The notes below the pieces were generated by a model, which was not told where the DNA came from, did no database searches, and was given only the letters and a program-made list of their open reading frames with translations. From a virus, in IMG/VR virus record IMGVR_UViG_3300035698_003004, positions 1 through 23,072 of that record: a stretch of DNA of 23,072 nt; one strand, written 5' to 3'. Shown here in pieces: positions 1 to 6,579 of this stretch. A program made the translations under genes and the position numbers. The stretch's first letter is position 1. The number at the start of each line of letters is the position of its first letter.

Positions 1-22
1 TATGCAGATGTTTAGTTTTCAT
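1..22 (-). CDS. start of a leftward gene, cut by the window edge
   Basis: Reading leftward, an ATG at 22-20 follows a strong Shine-Dalgarno sequence (AAGGAG, complementary to 27-32) and stays open for seven codons (M-K-T-K-H-L-H) to the edge. It begins 11 bases after the stop of the 34-507 gene on the same strand, so the two would form one leftward operon. Nothing can be said about its function. The claim rests on the ribosome site, the spacing and the shared strand only. Confidence 0.5.
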
Positions 23-33
23 GTTGCTCCTTT

Positions 34-507
34 TTATAAAGATACGTTTTTCTTTTCCATATGTTCTTTTAATTCTCCGGCTGTCATCGATAAAAATTCA
101 GTTAAATCTAGCTCCATATAGTCCATGCAGCAATCAACGCACGTTTCAACTGCTTCTTTTTCCGTTTCAAAGCCTGTAGCCTTATACCCAGAGTAATGGC
201 TTTCTCCGTCGCCGAACATATACCCCTCTTCTTTATCATCTGAGTAAAATCCGACTTCCCAGAATATCCCCTTTTCAATCTTTTGGATCTGGGCGTATGC
301 TTGGGTGACTTTCTTTAATCTGAGTTCTTTTGCAAATTTTTTAGTCTGAGTTATCTCTGTTACTATAGCTTCGGCAGTCATGTCTGTATGGATATATACT
401 ATACCTTCTTCCTTATCTGCCTCCCATGTTGCACACCATCCAGCTTCTCCCTCAATAATTTTAGCCCCTGTTTTCTGATAAACTTGTTCGATTTTAGTAG
501 TATTCAT
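34..507 (-). CDS. hypothetical protein, first gene of the leftward operon
   Basis: This 157-residue acidic protein matches no family I recognise. It has no signal peptide or membrane segment. It is rich in E, K, T and Y, and has a cysteine cluster in the middle of its C-terminal half (ETCVDCCMDYMEL). The start is well supported: AAGGAGT (complement of 514-520) lies six bases before the ATG. Two sigma70-like promoters lie upstream on the same strand, at 543-581. It is the only complete leftward gene here and is the mirror partner of the rightward virion operon. By position it may be an early or regulatory gene, but that is inference; the sequence gives no DNA-binding motif I can point to. Confidence 0.75.
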   Translation of the reverse strand: MNTTKIEQVYQKTGAKIIEGEAGWCATWEADKEEGIVYIHTDMTAEAIVTEITQTKKFAKELRLKKVTQAYAQIQKIEKGIFWEVGFYSDDKEEGYMFGDGESHYSGYKATGFETEKEAVETCVDCCMDYMELDLTEFLSMTAGELKEHMEKKNVSL

Positions 508-513
508 GATATT

Positions 514-520
514 ACTCCTT
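514..520 (-). promoter_or_regulatory. ribosome binding site of the leftward gene
   Basis: The complement reads AAGGAGT, six bases before the ATG at 507-505. It fixes the start of the 157-residue protein. Confidence 0.8.
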
Positions 521-542
521 TTTTGATTTGTGTGTCATTTAA

Positions 543-581
543 CTTATACCTAAGTATATCATGCTGTCAACACAATGTCAA
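543..581 (-). promoter_or_regulatory. two overlapping tandem sigma70-like promoters, leftward
   Basis: On the minus strand there are two TTGACA boxes 11 bases apart (complements of 576-581 and 565-570). The outer box has a TATACT -10 (complement of 553-558) at a 17-base spacing. The inner box has TATAAG (complement of 543-548) at a 16-base spacing. Both are near-perfect consensus promoters for the 34-507 gene. The outer -10 lies inside a CTAAGTATA motif (550-558) that is repeated around the rightward promoter. The two promoters would compete for or duplicate polymerase entry, and one bound repressor could cover both. Confidence 0.75.
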
Positions 582-612
582 CACAAAATAGTAAATATTG
601 TATTCTTAACAT

Positions 613-641
613 TTGACAATCTAAACTTTATTGTGTATACT
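613..641 (+). promoter_or_regulatory. sigma70-like promoter for the rightward virion operon
   Basis: The -35 box TTGACA (613-618) and the -10 box TATACT (636-641) are separated by exactly 17 bases. One position departs from the -10 consensus and none from the -35. Transcription would begin near 648. It drives the small terminase gene at 706 and possibly much of what follows, since no other clear promoter was seen downstream. Such a strong host-type promoter argues against dependence on a phage RNA polymerase for this transcript. Confidence 0.75.
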
Positions 642-647
642 TATGTA

Positions 648-672
648 AACTAAGTAGTTTGTATACTTAGTT
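648..672. promoter_or_regulatory. perfect inverted repeat at the predicted transcription start (operator-like)
   Basis: AACTAAGTA (648-656), seven bases, then TACTTAGTT (664-672) form a perfect 9-base inverted repeat. Its half-site overlaps the motif TATACTTA, also present at 636-643 and 662-669, 26 bases apart, and as CTAAGTATA at 550-558 in the leftward promoter. It begins at the predicted +1, so it could be a repressor operator in DNA or a 5'-terminal stem-loop in the RNA. No repressor gene is in the window. Confidence 0.55.
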
Positions 673-705
673 ATGTTGTAAGTTGTTTACTAACAAAGGT
701 TTCTT

Positions 706-1125
706 ATGGCTCAGATATGGTTTAAGGGTAACAAGGCTAACCAAAAATGGACAGAAGTGGAAGTAGAAGAAATCTTCAATGATGCCTTTAATTATGTAAA
801 AGATAATAAAAATATAGTGCTTGTTATTGAAGTAGAGCAGTATTTTCTTGAACATCATTCCTTAGGTTACGATACTTACAGAGATTGGCTCAAAAGGTAC
901 TCCAACAATAAAAGAATCCCCCTCTTATGGCAATCCATTAAAAATGAACTTGAAATTAGAGTAGTTAAAGACCAAAAAATATTAAGACCAAACATCCAAG
1001 CTTTAGTTCTCCAAACTAAACATAATTACAAAGAACGTAAAGAATCAGAGCAGACACATAAGTTTGCTAAAATGCCTAAGATAAAGATAGGCGATAATGA
1101 CCTTGAAATCAATATAGGAGAATAA
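706..1125 (+). CDS. terS: probable terminase small subunit
   Basis: This 139-residue protein lies directly before the large terminase, the usual place for the small subunit, which recognises phage DNA and regulates the packaging motor. It is mostly helical. Near residues 105-115 it has the pattern A-L-V-L-Q-T-K-H-N-Y-K, which resembles the conserved 'ALQ..yGW' stretch of phage small terminases before the oligomerisation region. The tail after residue 120 is charged and probably contacts the large subunit. AAAGG (695-699) precedes the ATG by six bases. It is separated by one base from the TTG start of the next gene, so the two are probably translationally coupled. The family call rests on position and this weak motif; a different DNA-binding protein is possible. 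Confidence 0.65.
   Translation: MAQIWFKGNKANQKWTEVEVEEIFNDAFNYVKDNKNIVLVIEVEQYFLEHHSLGYDTYRDWLKRYSNNKRIPLLWQSIKNELEIRVVKDQKILRPNIQALVLQTKHNYKERKESEQTHKFAKMPKIKIGDNDLEINIGE
1116..1120 (+). promoter_or_regulatory. ribosome binding site deciding the TTG start of the terminase
   Basis: AGGAG (1116-1120), inside the end of the preceding gene, lies six bases before TTG at 1127. It supports the rare initiation codon over any later ATG, because the residues that follow (M-S-G-V-S-E-L-P) precede the ATPase domain by a normal distance. Confidence 0.7.
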
Positions 1126-1126
1126 T

Positions 1127-2449
1127 TTGTCTGGTGTCAGTGAACTACCTCAGATATTAGATATACCTAAAATATTCTACCCGGTAATAGAGAATATTAA
1201 CAATTATAGGTATTTTATGCTTGAAGGGGGCAGAAACTCACTTAAAAGCCATACAGTTGCAAGGTTTATATTATATTTAGGCGAACAGAAGAAGCTCAGG
1301 GTGGTATGTGGTAGAGAGATACAGAAATCTATTGAAGATAGTGTCCACGCCTTATTTTCTGACCTTATTAATCAATTTGGAATATGCTATGATATAGGTA
1401 AGGCTACCATAAAACATAAGGTTACCGGCTCTACTCTTAGATTTGTAGGAGTAAGGGAACAGGGAGTAGATAGTGTTAAGTCCTTAGAGGGTTGTGATAT
1501 ATTCTGGGGAGAGGAAAGCCATACATTTACAAAAAAAACAGTTGATATACTCCTACCTACTATAAGGAAAGAAAACAGTAAGTTGTTTTTTACCTTAAAT
1601 AGGTTTATAAGGAAAGATCCAATATTCGAAGTATTGTCAAATAGGGATGATTGCTTACATATACATGCAAACTTTAATGATATAGAACCAAGATTCATAG
1701 CACCTAATGTATTAATAGAATCCGAAGAATGTAAGAAGCGGAATGAAAAGGATTATAACCATACTTGGTTAGGGCAACCATTGCCGACTACAACAGAATA
1801 CTTATTCAACTTTGATAAACTAGCTAAGTTACCTAATATACAGCCATTTGGAGAGTTACATTTACCTCAATCGGTTATGAGTGTAGATTTTGCAGGTTCA
1901 GGCGGAGATCTTTGCGTTGCAAAATTATTAACTCGGAGGTCTAATGTGCACTGGGAAGAAACAAACGAGGTATGTTGGAATGATCCTGACACAGATGTAA
2001 GTGTTGGAAAGACTATTGCACTATATGGACAATGGAATCCAACAGAGTTGATAGTTGATGCTGATGGTTTAGGTTATCCTATGGCGGTAACAATAAGTAA
2101 AACTGTAACAGATCTTATTATGTTTAGGGGAGCAGGAGAATCGAGAATAAACAATGCAGGCAATCAGAGAGCTGATGGTTGGTTAGCATTAAAAGACTTT
2201 ATAGATCAGGAGTGGTTAATCCTAAACAATAAGTTTTGTATCAACGATTTAGAAACAATTAAGAAGAAATACAAGCCAAATGGTAAGATATATATACAGA
2301 GTAAAGCTGAAATGGAAAGTAGTCCGGATAGAGGGGATGCTTTAATGTTTGGCATATATGCTATAAAATACTATCTGGGTAGATTAGAAACTCAGTTAAA
2401 ATCTAATATTACAAGATCAAATACAGGGGGTCGTTATGGGCGGAGGTAG
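1127..2449 (+). CDS. terL: terminase large subunit (PBSX/Terminase_3-type ATPase-nuclease)
   Basis: The 440-residue packaging motor hydrolyses ATP to pump DNA into the procapsid and cuts the concatemer. The N-terminal ATPase domain shows a Walker A-like loop, E-G-G-R-N-S-L-K-S at 33-41, and a Walker B segment, C-D-I-F-W-G-E-E at 123-130 with the catalytic glutamate. The stretch C-G-R-E-I-Q-K-S-I-E-D-S-V at 61-73, and S-V-K-S-L-E-G just before Walker B, are typical of the PBSX family. The C-terminal RNase H-like nuclease supplies acidic residues D254 (SVDFAG), D311 (IVDADGLG) and D404 (DRGDALMFG). The length is normal. Translation starts at TTG with a good upstream AGGAG. Its 3' end overlaps the next small gene by 14 bases. 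The Walker A loop has N-S-L in place of the usual G-S-G or G-S-A, a mild deviation. Confidence 0.93.
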   Translation: MSGVSELPQILDIPKIFYPVIENINNYRYFMLEGGRNSLKSHTVARFILYLGEQKKLRVVCGREIQKSIEDSVHALFSDLINQFGICYDIGKATIKHKVTGSTLRFVGVREQGVDSVKSLEGCDIFWGEESHTFTKKTVDILLPTIRKENSKLFFTLNRFIRKDPIFEVLSNRDDCLHIHANFNDIEPRFIAPNVLIESEECKKRNEKDYNHTWLGQPLPTTTEYLFNFDKLAKLPNIQPFGELHLPQSVMSVDFAGSGGDLCVAKLLTRRSNVHWEETNEVCWNDPDTDVSVGKTIALYGQWNPTELIVDADGLGYPMAVTISKTVTDLIMFRGAGESRINNAGNQRADGWLALKDFIDQEWLILNNKFCINDLETIKKKYKPNGKIYIQSKAEMESSPDRGDALMFGIYAIKYYLGRLETQLKSNITRSNTGGRYGRR

Positions 2450-2606
2450 TGATGATACCAACAAAAAGAATGACGAAGGCTTAGATGCTGATAGAAAAGA
2501 AGCCAAAAAACTAAGAAGTTCGCTGACTAAGACAAAAGGCGGAGTATTAGGGCAGGAATTAACAGAGGATGAAGTTAAAAAACGACCTAACATATATGGG
2601 AATTAA
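2436..2606 (+). CDS. small virion-module protein of 56 residues (GGxxGQEL motif)
   Basis: This short gene starts at ATG 2436 inside the terminase end and stops one base before the connector start. The protein is hydrophilic: a glycine and acid-rich N-terminus, a basic R-K-E-A-K-K-L-R stretch at 20-27, then K-G-G-V-L-G-Q-E-L around 34-42 and a C-terminus in I-Y-G-N. Small proteins with a 'GG..GQEL...R..LLGN' pattern occur between terminase and portal genes in many podovirus genomes; I know of no assigned function. GGGGG at 2426-2430 precedes the ATG by five bases and can serve as a ribosome site. It fills what would otherwise be a 158-base gap, and its position between two stop-start junctions supports it being real. 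Confidence 0.7.
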   Translation: MGGGSDDTNKKNDEGLDADRKEAKKLRSSLTKTKGGVLGQELTEDEVKKRPNIYGN

Positions 2607-2607
2607 T

Positions 2608-4395
2608 ATGAAAACTGAAATATCAAAACTTAAAGATTGGCACTCAGAACTTAAAACAAAGTCTGACGAGAATCAAAGTCTATGGGATGATATAGCGTCA
2701 GTTGTTGGAATAACCGTCAATCCTCGCAATAAAGGTACTAAGAACTATGGTAAAGAAGGCGATAGGGTAGATAGTCAGGTAGATGATCCTACTGCTGCGT
2801 TAAGTGTCAATCAGGCAGGAGATTATCTTATAGGCATACTATGGGGTACAGGTAACGATATATTACAGCTAGAGCCTACGGATGAAGTATTGCAACTTGC
2901 AGAAGAGGCAACAGTTGCACCTTTTTATCAGTATGTAAGCAAGACTTTATTAGACCAGATGAATCATGCAGAAGCAGGATTTAGTACAAACTTAAAACCT
3001 TATGCTTACGATCAGGTATCATTCGGGACCTCCGGAATGGGTGCATATCAAAATGAAGATTATACTAAAGAGGGAAATGCTATTGTATATAGAAGTTATG
3101 GAGTAGATAATATAGATATAGATGAAGGAAAGAATGGTTTAATTAATGTAGTTTTTGTAACTTATCAATGGCGAGTTAATAGGGTAGTGTCTGAATTTTG
3201 TTACAGAAATGGGATGTTTGATGAAAAAAAGTTTACAGAATTACCTAAAAAGATACAAGACAGCTATAAAAACAAGAAAATAAACGAAGAATATACAATA
3301 ATACAGGCTATTTTCCCCAGAGAGGACTATGATCCTAAGTTACAGGGGAAAAAGGGAACAAGATTTAAGGGTGTTTGGTATATTGAAGAGGAGAAAGCCG
3401 AAGCATTGCTTGAAGAAGATTATAAAACTATACCTATTGCAGTAGCCAGAGCTATTAAAATAAGAGGGCAAGTGTGGGGTAGAAGTAGTGGAACATTGCT
3501 AATATCGACTATAAAGTGTGTCAATTACATAGTAAAAAAAACTATAAAGATACTTGAAAAGATGGAAGATCCTTCACTTGGAGTGTGGAATAACGGTATA
3601 TTCGGGGATTCAGTTGTAGATTCATCAGCCGGAGGGCTAGTTGTATTTAACGAAGGTGTATGCGGAGGCGGAGGCAAGAATCCAGTATTTCCATTACATG
3701 AGGTGGGAGATCCAACAGGAATAATCCAGTATTTAGTACCATATCTTAATGAAAAGATAACAACAGGGTTCAAGGTTGATTTATTATTGGACTTCAATTC
3801 AGCTAAAGATATGACAGCAACAGAGAGCTTGCAAAGATATGTAATAAGAGGTAAAAGTTTAGCTAGTTTGACACAACAACAGAAAATTGAAATGTTAGAG
3901 CCTATTACTCACAGGTCAGTATCATTATGCGATAGTGTTGGACTTATGGGAGTTGATCCTACAATAGATGATAGTGTAAACAATAGACTAAAGAAGCTTA
4001 ACAGGGGCGATATGCTTATACCTGATGCAGTATTAGAGTTAAAGAAACAGGGTAAGCGGTGGTATAAGATAAGATTTAAGAATGAACTGGATAAGCTAAG
4101 CCATACACAGGCAGTTGAGAATATAATACAGGTAATTAATGTAATAACTGCAATGGCTTCTTTATATCCTATAATAGTAGAAGCAATAAACTGGTATAGT
4201 CTTGTAAGTGATTTAAACAAACATTTAGGATTGAGTTATATAATCGGAGAAAAAGCGTTTAAAGCTATTGTTGTGGCTGATGCTCAGGCTAAATCACAGG
4301 CAATGGAAGCTCAAGTTGGTAAGGATATGTCACAGGCGGGAAAGAATACAGTTGAAATGCAACAGATAGCAGGAGGCGGTAAAAATGGAGAATAA
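2608..4395 (+). CDS. head-tail connector (portal) protein, T7 gp8-like
   Basis: This 595-residue protein is the dodecameric ring at the capsid vertex that nucleates head assembly, binds the terminase and joins the tail. The N-terminal region L-K-D-W-H-S-E-L-K followed by W-D-D-I-A and V-N-P, and the downstream G-D-Y-L-I-G-I-L-W-G, match the podovirus head-to-tail connecting protein family (Head-tail_con). The size fits. A central glycine-rich segment (G-V-C-G-G-G-G-K, near residue 350) and the T-A-T-E-S-L-Q-R-Y motif near 400 are also family-like. An in-frame ATG at 2569 would overlap the small gene and has its GAGG touching the start codon; ATG 2608, one base after the previous stop and preceded by GGGA, is the better start. 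The end overlaps the next gene by 11 bases. Confidence 0.88.
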   Translation: MKTEISKLKDWHSELKTKSDENQSLWDDIASVVGITVNPRNKGTKNYGKEGDRVDSQVDDPTAALSVNQAGDYLIGILWGTGNDILQLEPTDEVLQLAEEATVAPFYQYVSKTLLDQMNHAEAGFSTNLKPYAYDQVSFGTSGMGAYQNEDYTKEGNAIVYRSYGVDNIDIDEGKNGLINVVFVTYQWRVNRVVSEFCYRNGMFDEKKFTELPKKIQDSYKNKKINEEYTIIQAIFPREDYDPKLQGKKGTRFKGVWYIEEEKAEALLEEDYKTIPIAVARAIKIRGQVWGRSSGTLLISTIKCVNYIVKKTIKILEKMEDPSLGVWNNGIFGDSVVDSSAGGLVVFNEGVCGGGGKNPVFPLHEVGDPTGIIQYLVPYLNEKITTGFKVDLLLDFNSAKDMTATESLQRYVIRGKSLASLTQQQKIEMLEPITHRSVSLCDSVGLMGVDPTIDDSVNNRLKKLNRGDMLIPDAVLELKKQGKRWYKIRFKNELDKLSHTQAVENIIQVINVITAMASLYPIIVEAINWYSLVSDLNKHLGLSYIIGEKAFKAIVVADAQAKSQAMEAQVGKDMSQAGKNTVEMQQIAGGGKNGE

Positions 4396-4702
4396 GATTG
4401 ATATGTCGGTAGTAGATGGATTGTTGAAACAAGAAAAGGCAAAAGTGGAGAAACAGAAACAATTTGAAGAAGAAATGCAAAGCTTAAAGGCAGATGCTAA
4501 TATATGCTTTGGGTCAACATCAGGTAAGCGAATAGCTAAATCTATGATGAAAGTATCAGGGATATACAATATCAATAAGAATGTAACTGATCCGGTATTG
4601 ATGGGAGAGCATAGGGGAATGGCTAAGATGTATTTAGTATTTATAAAGGGTATGTGTTCACAAGACTTAATATCCGATATAGAAACAAACAGGGAAGGAT
4701 AA
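4385..4702 (+). CDS. Bbp19-like phage protein
   Basis: This 105-residue protein has a charged, lysine and glutamate-rich N-terminal helix (residues 15-35), then F-G-S-T-S-G-K-R-I-A-K-S-M-M and a second block G-E-H-R-G-M-A-K-M-Y-L. These two blocks resemble the Bbp19 family, named after a Bordetella phage BPP-1 protein, where a 'vF.t.dGkrvL..L' block is followed by 'f.eGkR.v...I'. Members sit beside the portal and capsid genes of podoviruses; their role is unknown. It starts within the last codons of the connector (A-T-G at 4385, ribosome site AGGAGGC about five bases before) and ends one base before the scaffold gene, so expression is coupled to both. Confidence 0.65.
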   Translation: MENKIDMSVVDGLLKQEKAKVEKQKQFEEEMQSLKADANICFGSTSGKRIAKSMMKVSGIYNINKNVTDPVLMGEHRGMAKMYLVFIKGMCSQDLISDIETNREG

Positions 4703-4703
4703 G

Positions 4704-5510
4704 ATGAATATAGAAGATGCAGGTGTAGAACCAATAGTTCCAGTTGAAGATGTTACGATAGACACAGGCGGTGTAGATACTCCTGAAGTTATCGAGGATG
4801 GAGCATATCAAGTTCCGGAGGGTTACAGGGATAGATCATGGGCGAAAGATATAAAGAGCGAGGAAGATGTATATAAGCAGTTAGATGGTACTCAAGAGTT
4901 AATAGGTAAAAAGAGTTTACCACCTAAGTTTGATGAAATGACGGAACAGCAAATATCAGAGTATTACACAGCATCAAGACCAGAGAAGGCAGAGGATTAT
5001 GTAATGCCAGAAAGCTTTTCAAGTGTTGAGAAGGATTATTTTGCTAAAGCCTTCCATGAGGAGGGTCTAAGTGCATACAGGGGTCAAAAGTTAGCTGAAC
5101 GATATGAGGCTATGAATACAGAGATTAAAGAAAAGACCTATGGAGAAAAGGGATGGAAAGATATATTAAAGAGGTCTTTTGGGGATGATTTTGAATCTAA
5201 GGGTGGAGAACTAACAGGATTTATGAAGATGAACGCAACAGAATCAGACCAGAAGTTCATTGACGCAGCACCGAATGAGGTAATGGGTGCTTTTTATAGG
5301 ATTCTTGACAATATAAAGCAAGCTTATGGGGTTAAAGAATCAGGTACAGGAGGGAAACATCCGGCAGGAGTAACAGGATTACAGGATAAAGGTGCAATGC
5401 AGTCAGATTTAAGAAATCAGATAATCGGATTAAGTAAAAGACCACATTCATCAGAGGAAAAACAAGTATTGATAGACAAGTTAAATGCTACATACAAAAG
5501 TAGAGGATAA
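4704..5510 (+). CDS. scaffolding (capsid assembly) protein
   Basis: This 268-residue acidic protein is probably the internal scaffold that shapes the procapsid and is removed before packaging. Evidence: placement between connector and capsid genes, an acidic low-complexity N-terminus (residues 1-35), and the blocks V-P-E-G-Y-R-D-R-S-W-A-K and R-P-E-K-A-E-D-Y. These are characteristic of podovirus scaffold proteins, which usually carry 'ipeky.dk.w.k.....e.l...y' and 'GrPe.peeY'. The C-terminal 60 residues include R-N-Q-I-I-G-L-S and a basic end (K-L-N-A-T-Y-K-S-R-G), matching the usual coat-binding helical tail. It starts one base after the previous stop with AGGGAAGGA upstream. Confidence 0.78.
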   Translation: MNIEDAGVEPIVPVEDVTIDTGGVDTPEVIEDGAYQVPEGYRDRSWAKDIKSEEDVYKQLDGTQELIGKKSLPPKFDEMTEQQISEYYTASRPEKAEDYVMPESFSSVEKDYFAKAFHEEGLSAYRGQKLAERYEAMNTEIKEKTYGEKGWKDILKRSFGDDFESKGGELTGFMKMNATESDQKFIDAAPNEVMGAFYRILDNIKQAYGVKESGTGGKHPAGVTGLQDKGAMQSDLRNQIIGLSKRPHSSEEKQVLIDKLNATYKSRG

Positions 5511-5517
5511 TATTAAT

Positions 5518-5802
5518 ATGGAAACTACAAGATATTTAGCTCCGATAGGGGATTATATACTAGTAAAGTATATAAAAGCAGATGTAACACCATCAGGGAT
5601 TATTATTCCAGACGCAGTAGATGAAATTGGAAAAGGGTTTAAGGTGCTATGTAAGGGCGAAGATGTAAACGACATAATCAAAGTGGGGGAGTTTATATTG
5701 TTTGTCGTGAAAGAAGCAATATCAGTAAATATTGAGCATACAGAAAAAGATACTTTTCTAATTAAGGAAAAGTTTGTTATAGGCATATTAAAAGACAAAT
5801 AG
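5518..5802 (+). CDS. GroES-like co-chaperonin (Cpn10 family)
   Basis: This 94-residue protein has the full GroES layout. P-I-G-D-Y-I-L-V-K at residues 9-17 corresponds to the 'PLGDRVLVK' signature. A mobile-loop segment, D-V-T-P-S-G-I-I-I-P, spans 22-31, with I-I-I in the place of the GroEL-binding hydrophobic tripeptide. V-G-E-F-I-L-F at 56-62 matches 'vGd.VlF', and the C-terminal F-V-I-G-I-L closes the barrel. Bacterial GroES has about 95-97 residues. The roof loop between V43 and K55 looks short, as in T4 gp31, which also replaces GroES for capsid folding. It lies between scaffold and capsid genes, so the likely client is the capsid protein (inference). ATG 5518 with AGAGGA ten bases upstream is preferred to the in-frame ATG 5485, which lies inside the scaffold gene. 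Confidence 0.85.
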   Translation: METTRYLAPIGDYILVKYIKADVTPSGIIIPDAVDEIGKGFKVLCKGEDVNDIIKVGEFILFVVKEAISVNIEHTEKDTFLIKEKFVIGILKDK

Positions 5803-5817
5803 GAGGATAAAATTAAA

Positions 5818-6459
5818 ATGGTAGAAAAGAATACAGAAACTATGAAAATGATGAAAATGACAGTATCGGGAAGTTTTAAGACAAGTCCGGGAACGGATAA
5901 AGACAGATGCAACTTTGCTGATCTAAAGGGTTTAGTTGAGTTTGCTGATTATGAATATTATTACCAGATAGCCGAAAGAATGTTGCCTATATGGTTAGCT
6001 AAGTCTACAACATACAAGAGAAAAAACTTTGAAGGTCGCATAAAGATATATGTTGATGATGTCGTGGAGTGTGAAGGTACTCCTGAATGTCTGCATAAAG
6101 ATATAAAGGAAATGACCTGGGAAGAACTAATGAGTTTAGCTTGTTACGCTAAGATTAGGGAAATACCATTATACAAGCGAGGAGATTTAAGGAAGGCTCA
6201 AGAGAAAGCATATTTGCTATATGAGGAAAAAGTAAATGGCAAAACTATCATCAGGACAAAGAAAGACTTAAACAAGTTAGTAAAGAAGGCAGAAAGAAAA
6301 TTAGAGATAAACGGAGAGATGGTTGAGGGTGGAAAAATAAGTCAATCACAGCTAGAGGAAGCATTGAAGCCTTGCATAAACACTATGCAGGATGCCGTAA
6401 ATCCGTTAAATAGTTACAACTTTGCAAAATTGCCAAGTCTATTTATAGACGGTAAATAA
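5818..6459 (+). CDS. hypothetical protein upstream of the capsid gene
   Basis: I do not recognise this 213-residue protein. It begins with a methionine-rich stretch (M-K-M-M-K-M-T at 9-15), has a helical region with Y-E-Y-Y-Y-Q-I-A-E-R near 46-55, and a block M-T-W-E-E-L-M-S-L-A followed by I-P-L-Y-K-R-G-D-L-R-K-A. That block looks like a short helix-loop-helix of the SAP/Rho-N type, which can bind nucleic acid or act as a peptide dock. The last third is charged and probably helical. AGGAGGA (5802-5808) lies nine bases before the ATG. Its place between co-chaperonin and capsid suggests a role in head assembly or DNA packaging, but that is context only. Confidence 0.7.
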   Translation: MVEKNTETMKMMKMTVSGSFKTSPGTDKDRCNFADLKGLVEFADYEYYYQIAERMLPIWLAKSTTYKRKNFEGRIKIYVDDVVECEGTPECLHKDIKEMTWEELMSLACYAKIREIPLYKRGDLRKAQEKAYLLYEEKVNGKTIIRTKKDLNKLVKKAERKLEINGEMVEGGKISQSQLEEALKPCINTMQDAVNPLNSYNFAKLPSLFIDGK

Positions 6460-6463
6460 TAAG

Positions 6464-6556
6464 TAGTATTGCTGGGGGAGCTACACTTTTTTAAAAGTAT
6501 AGTCCTAGTGGAAAATGTAAGGAATCCGGGAAACGGGTAGTTCCGCTAGTGTTATT
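6464..6556 (+). ncRNA. candidate structured leader RNA before the major capsid gene
   Basis: The 120 bases between 6460 and 6579 hold no gene and fold by eye into a three-way junction. Hairpin 1 pairs 6477-6479, 6481-6483 and 6485-6489 with 6503-6505, 6500-6502 and 6494-6498. Hairpin 2 pairs GGAA (6521-6524) with TTCC (6541-6544) and CCG (6526-6528) with CGG (6534-6536) around a GGAAA loop. A closing helix pairs 6465-6475 with 6546-6556, using several G-U pairs and one mismatch. It could be a cis-regulatory leader, a processing site or an attenuator. It fits no class I recognise. The fold is a hand prediction. Confidence 0.45.
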
Positions 6557-6565
6557 TTAACTTTT

Positions 6566-6572
6566 AAGGAGG
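6566..6572 (+). promoter_or_regulatory. full-consensus ribosome binding site of the capsid gene
   Basis: AAGGAGG lies seven bases before ATG 6580, among the strongest such sites in the window, as expected for the most abundant virion protein. It follows directly after the foldable leader. Confidence 0.85.
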
Positions 6573-6579
6573 TGTTACA

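Noticed and set aside
388-591. 67-residue rightward frame opposite the leftward gene
   Set aside because: It overlaps the leftward coding region and its promoters, and lacks a ribosome site.
2569-2607. Longer connector start at ATG 2569
   Set aside because: Its GAGG touches the start codon and the extension lies inside the 56-residue gene; ATG 2608 follows that gene's stop by one base.
5485-5517. Longer co-chaperonin start at ATG 5485
   Set aside because: The extra residues lie inside the scaffold gene and precede the normal GroES N-terminus.
6470-6504. Promoter before the capsid gene (TTGCTG with TATAGT)
   Set aside because: The boxes are about 23 bases apart, too far for sigma70, and lie inside the paired leader.
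6460-6579. Hammerhead ribozyme or known riboswitch in the capsid leader
   Set aside because: A GGAAAA stretch and a three-way junction are present, but the CUGANGA core of hammerheads is absent on both strands, and no known riboswitch core was recognised.
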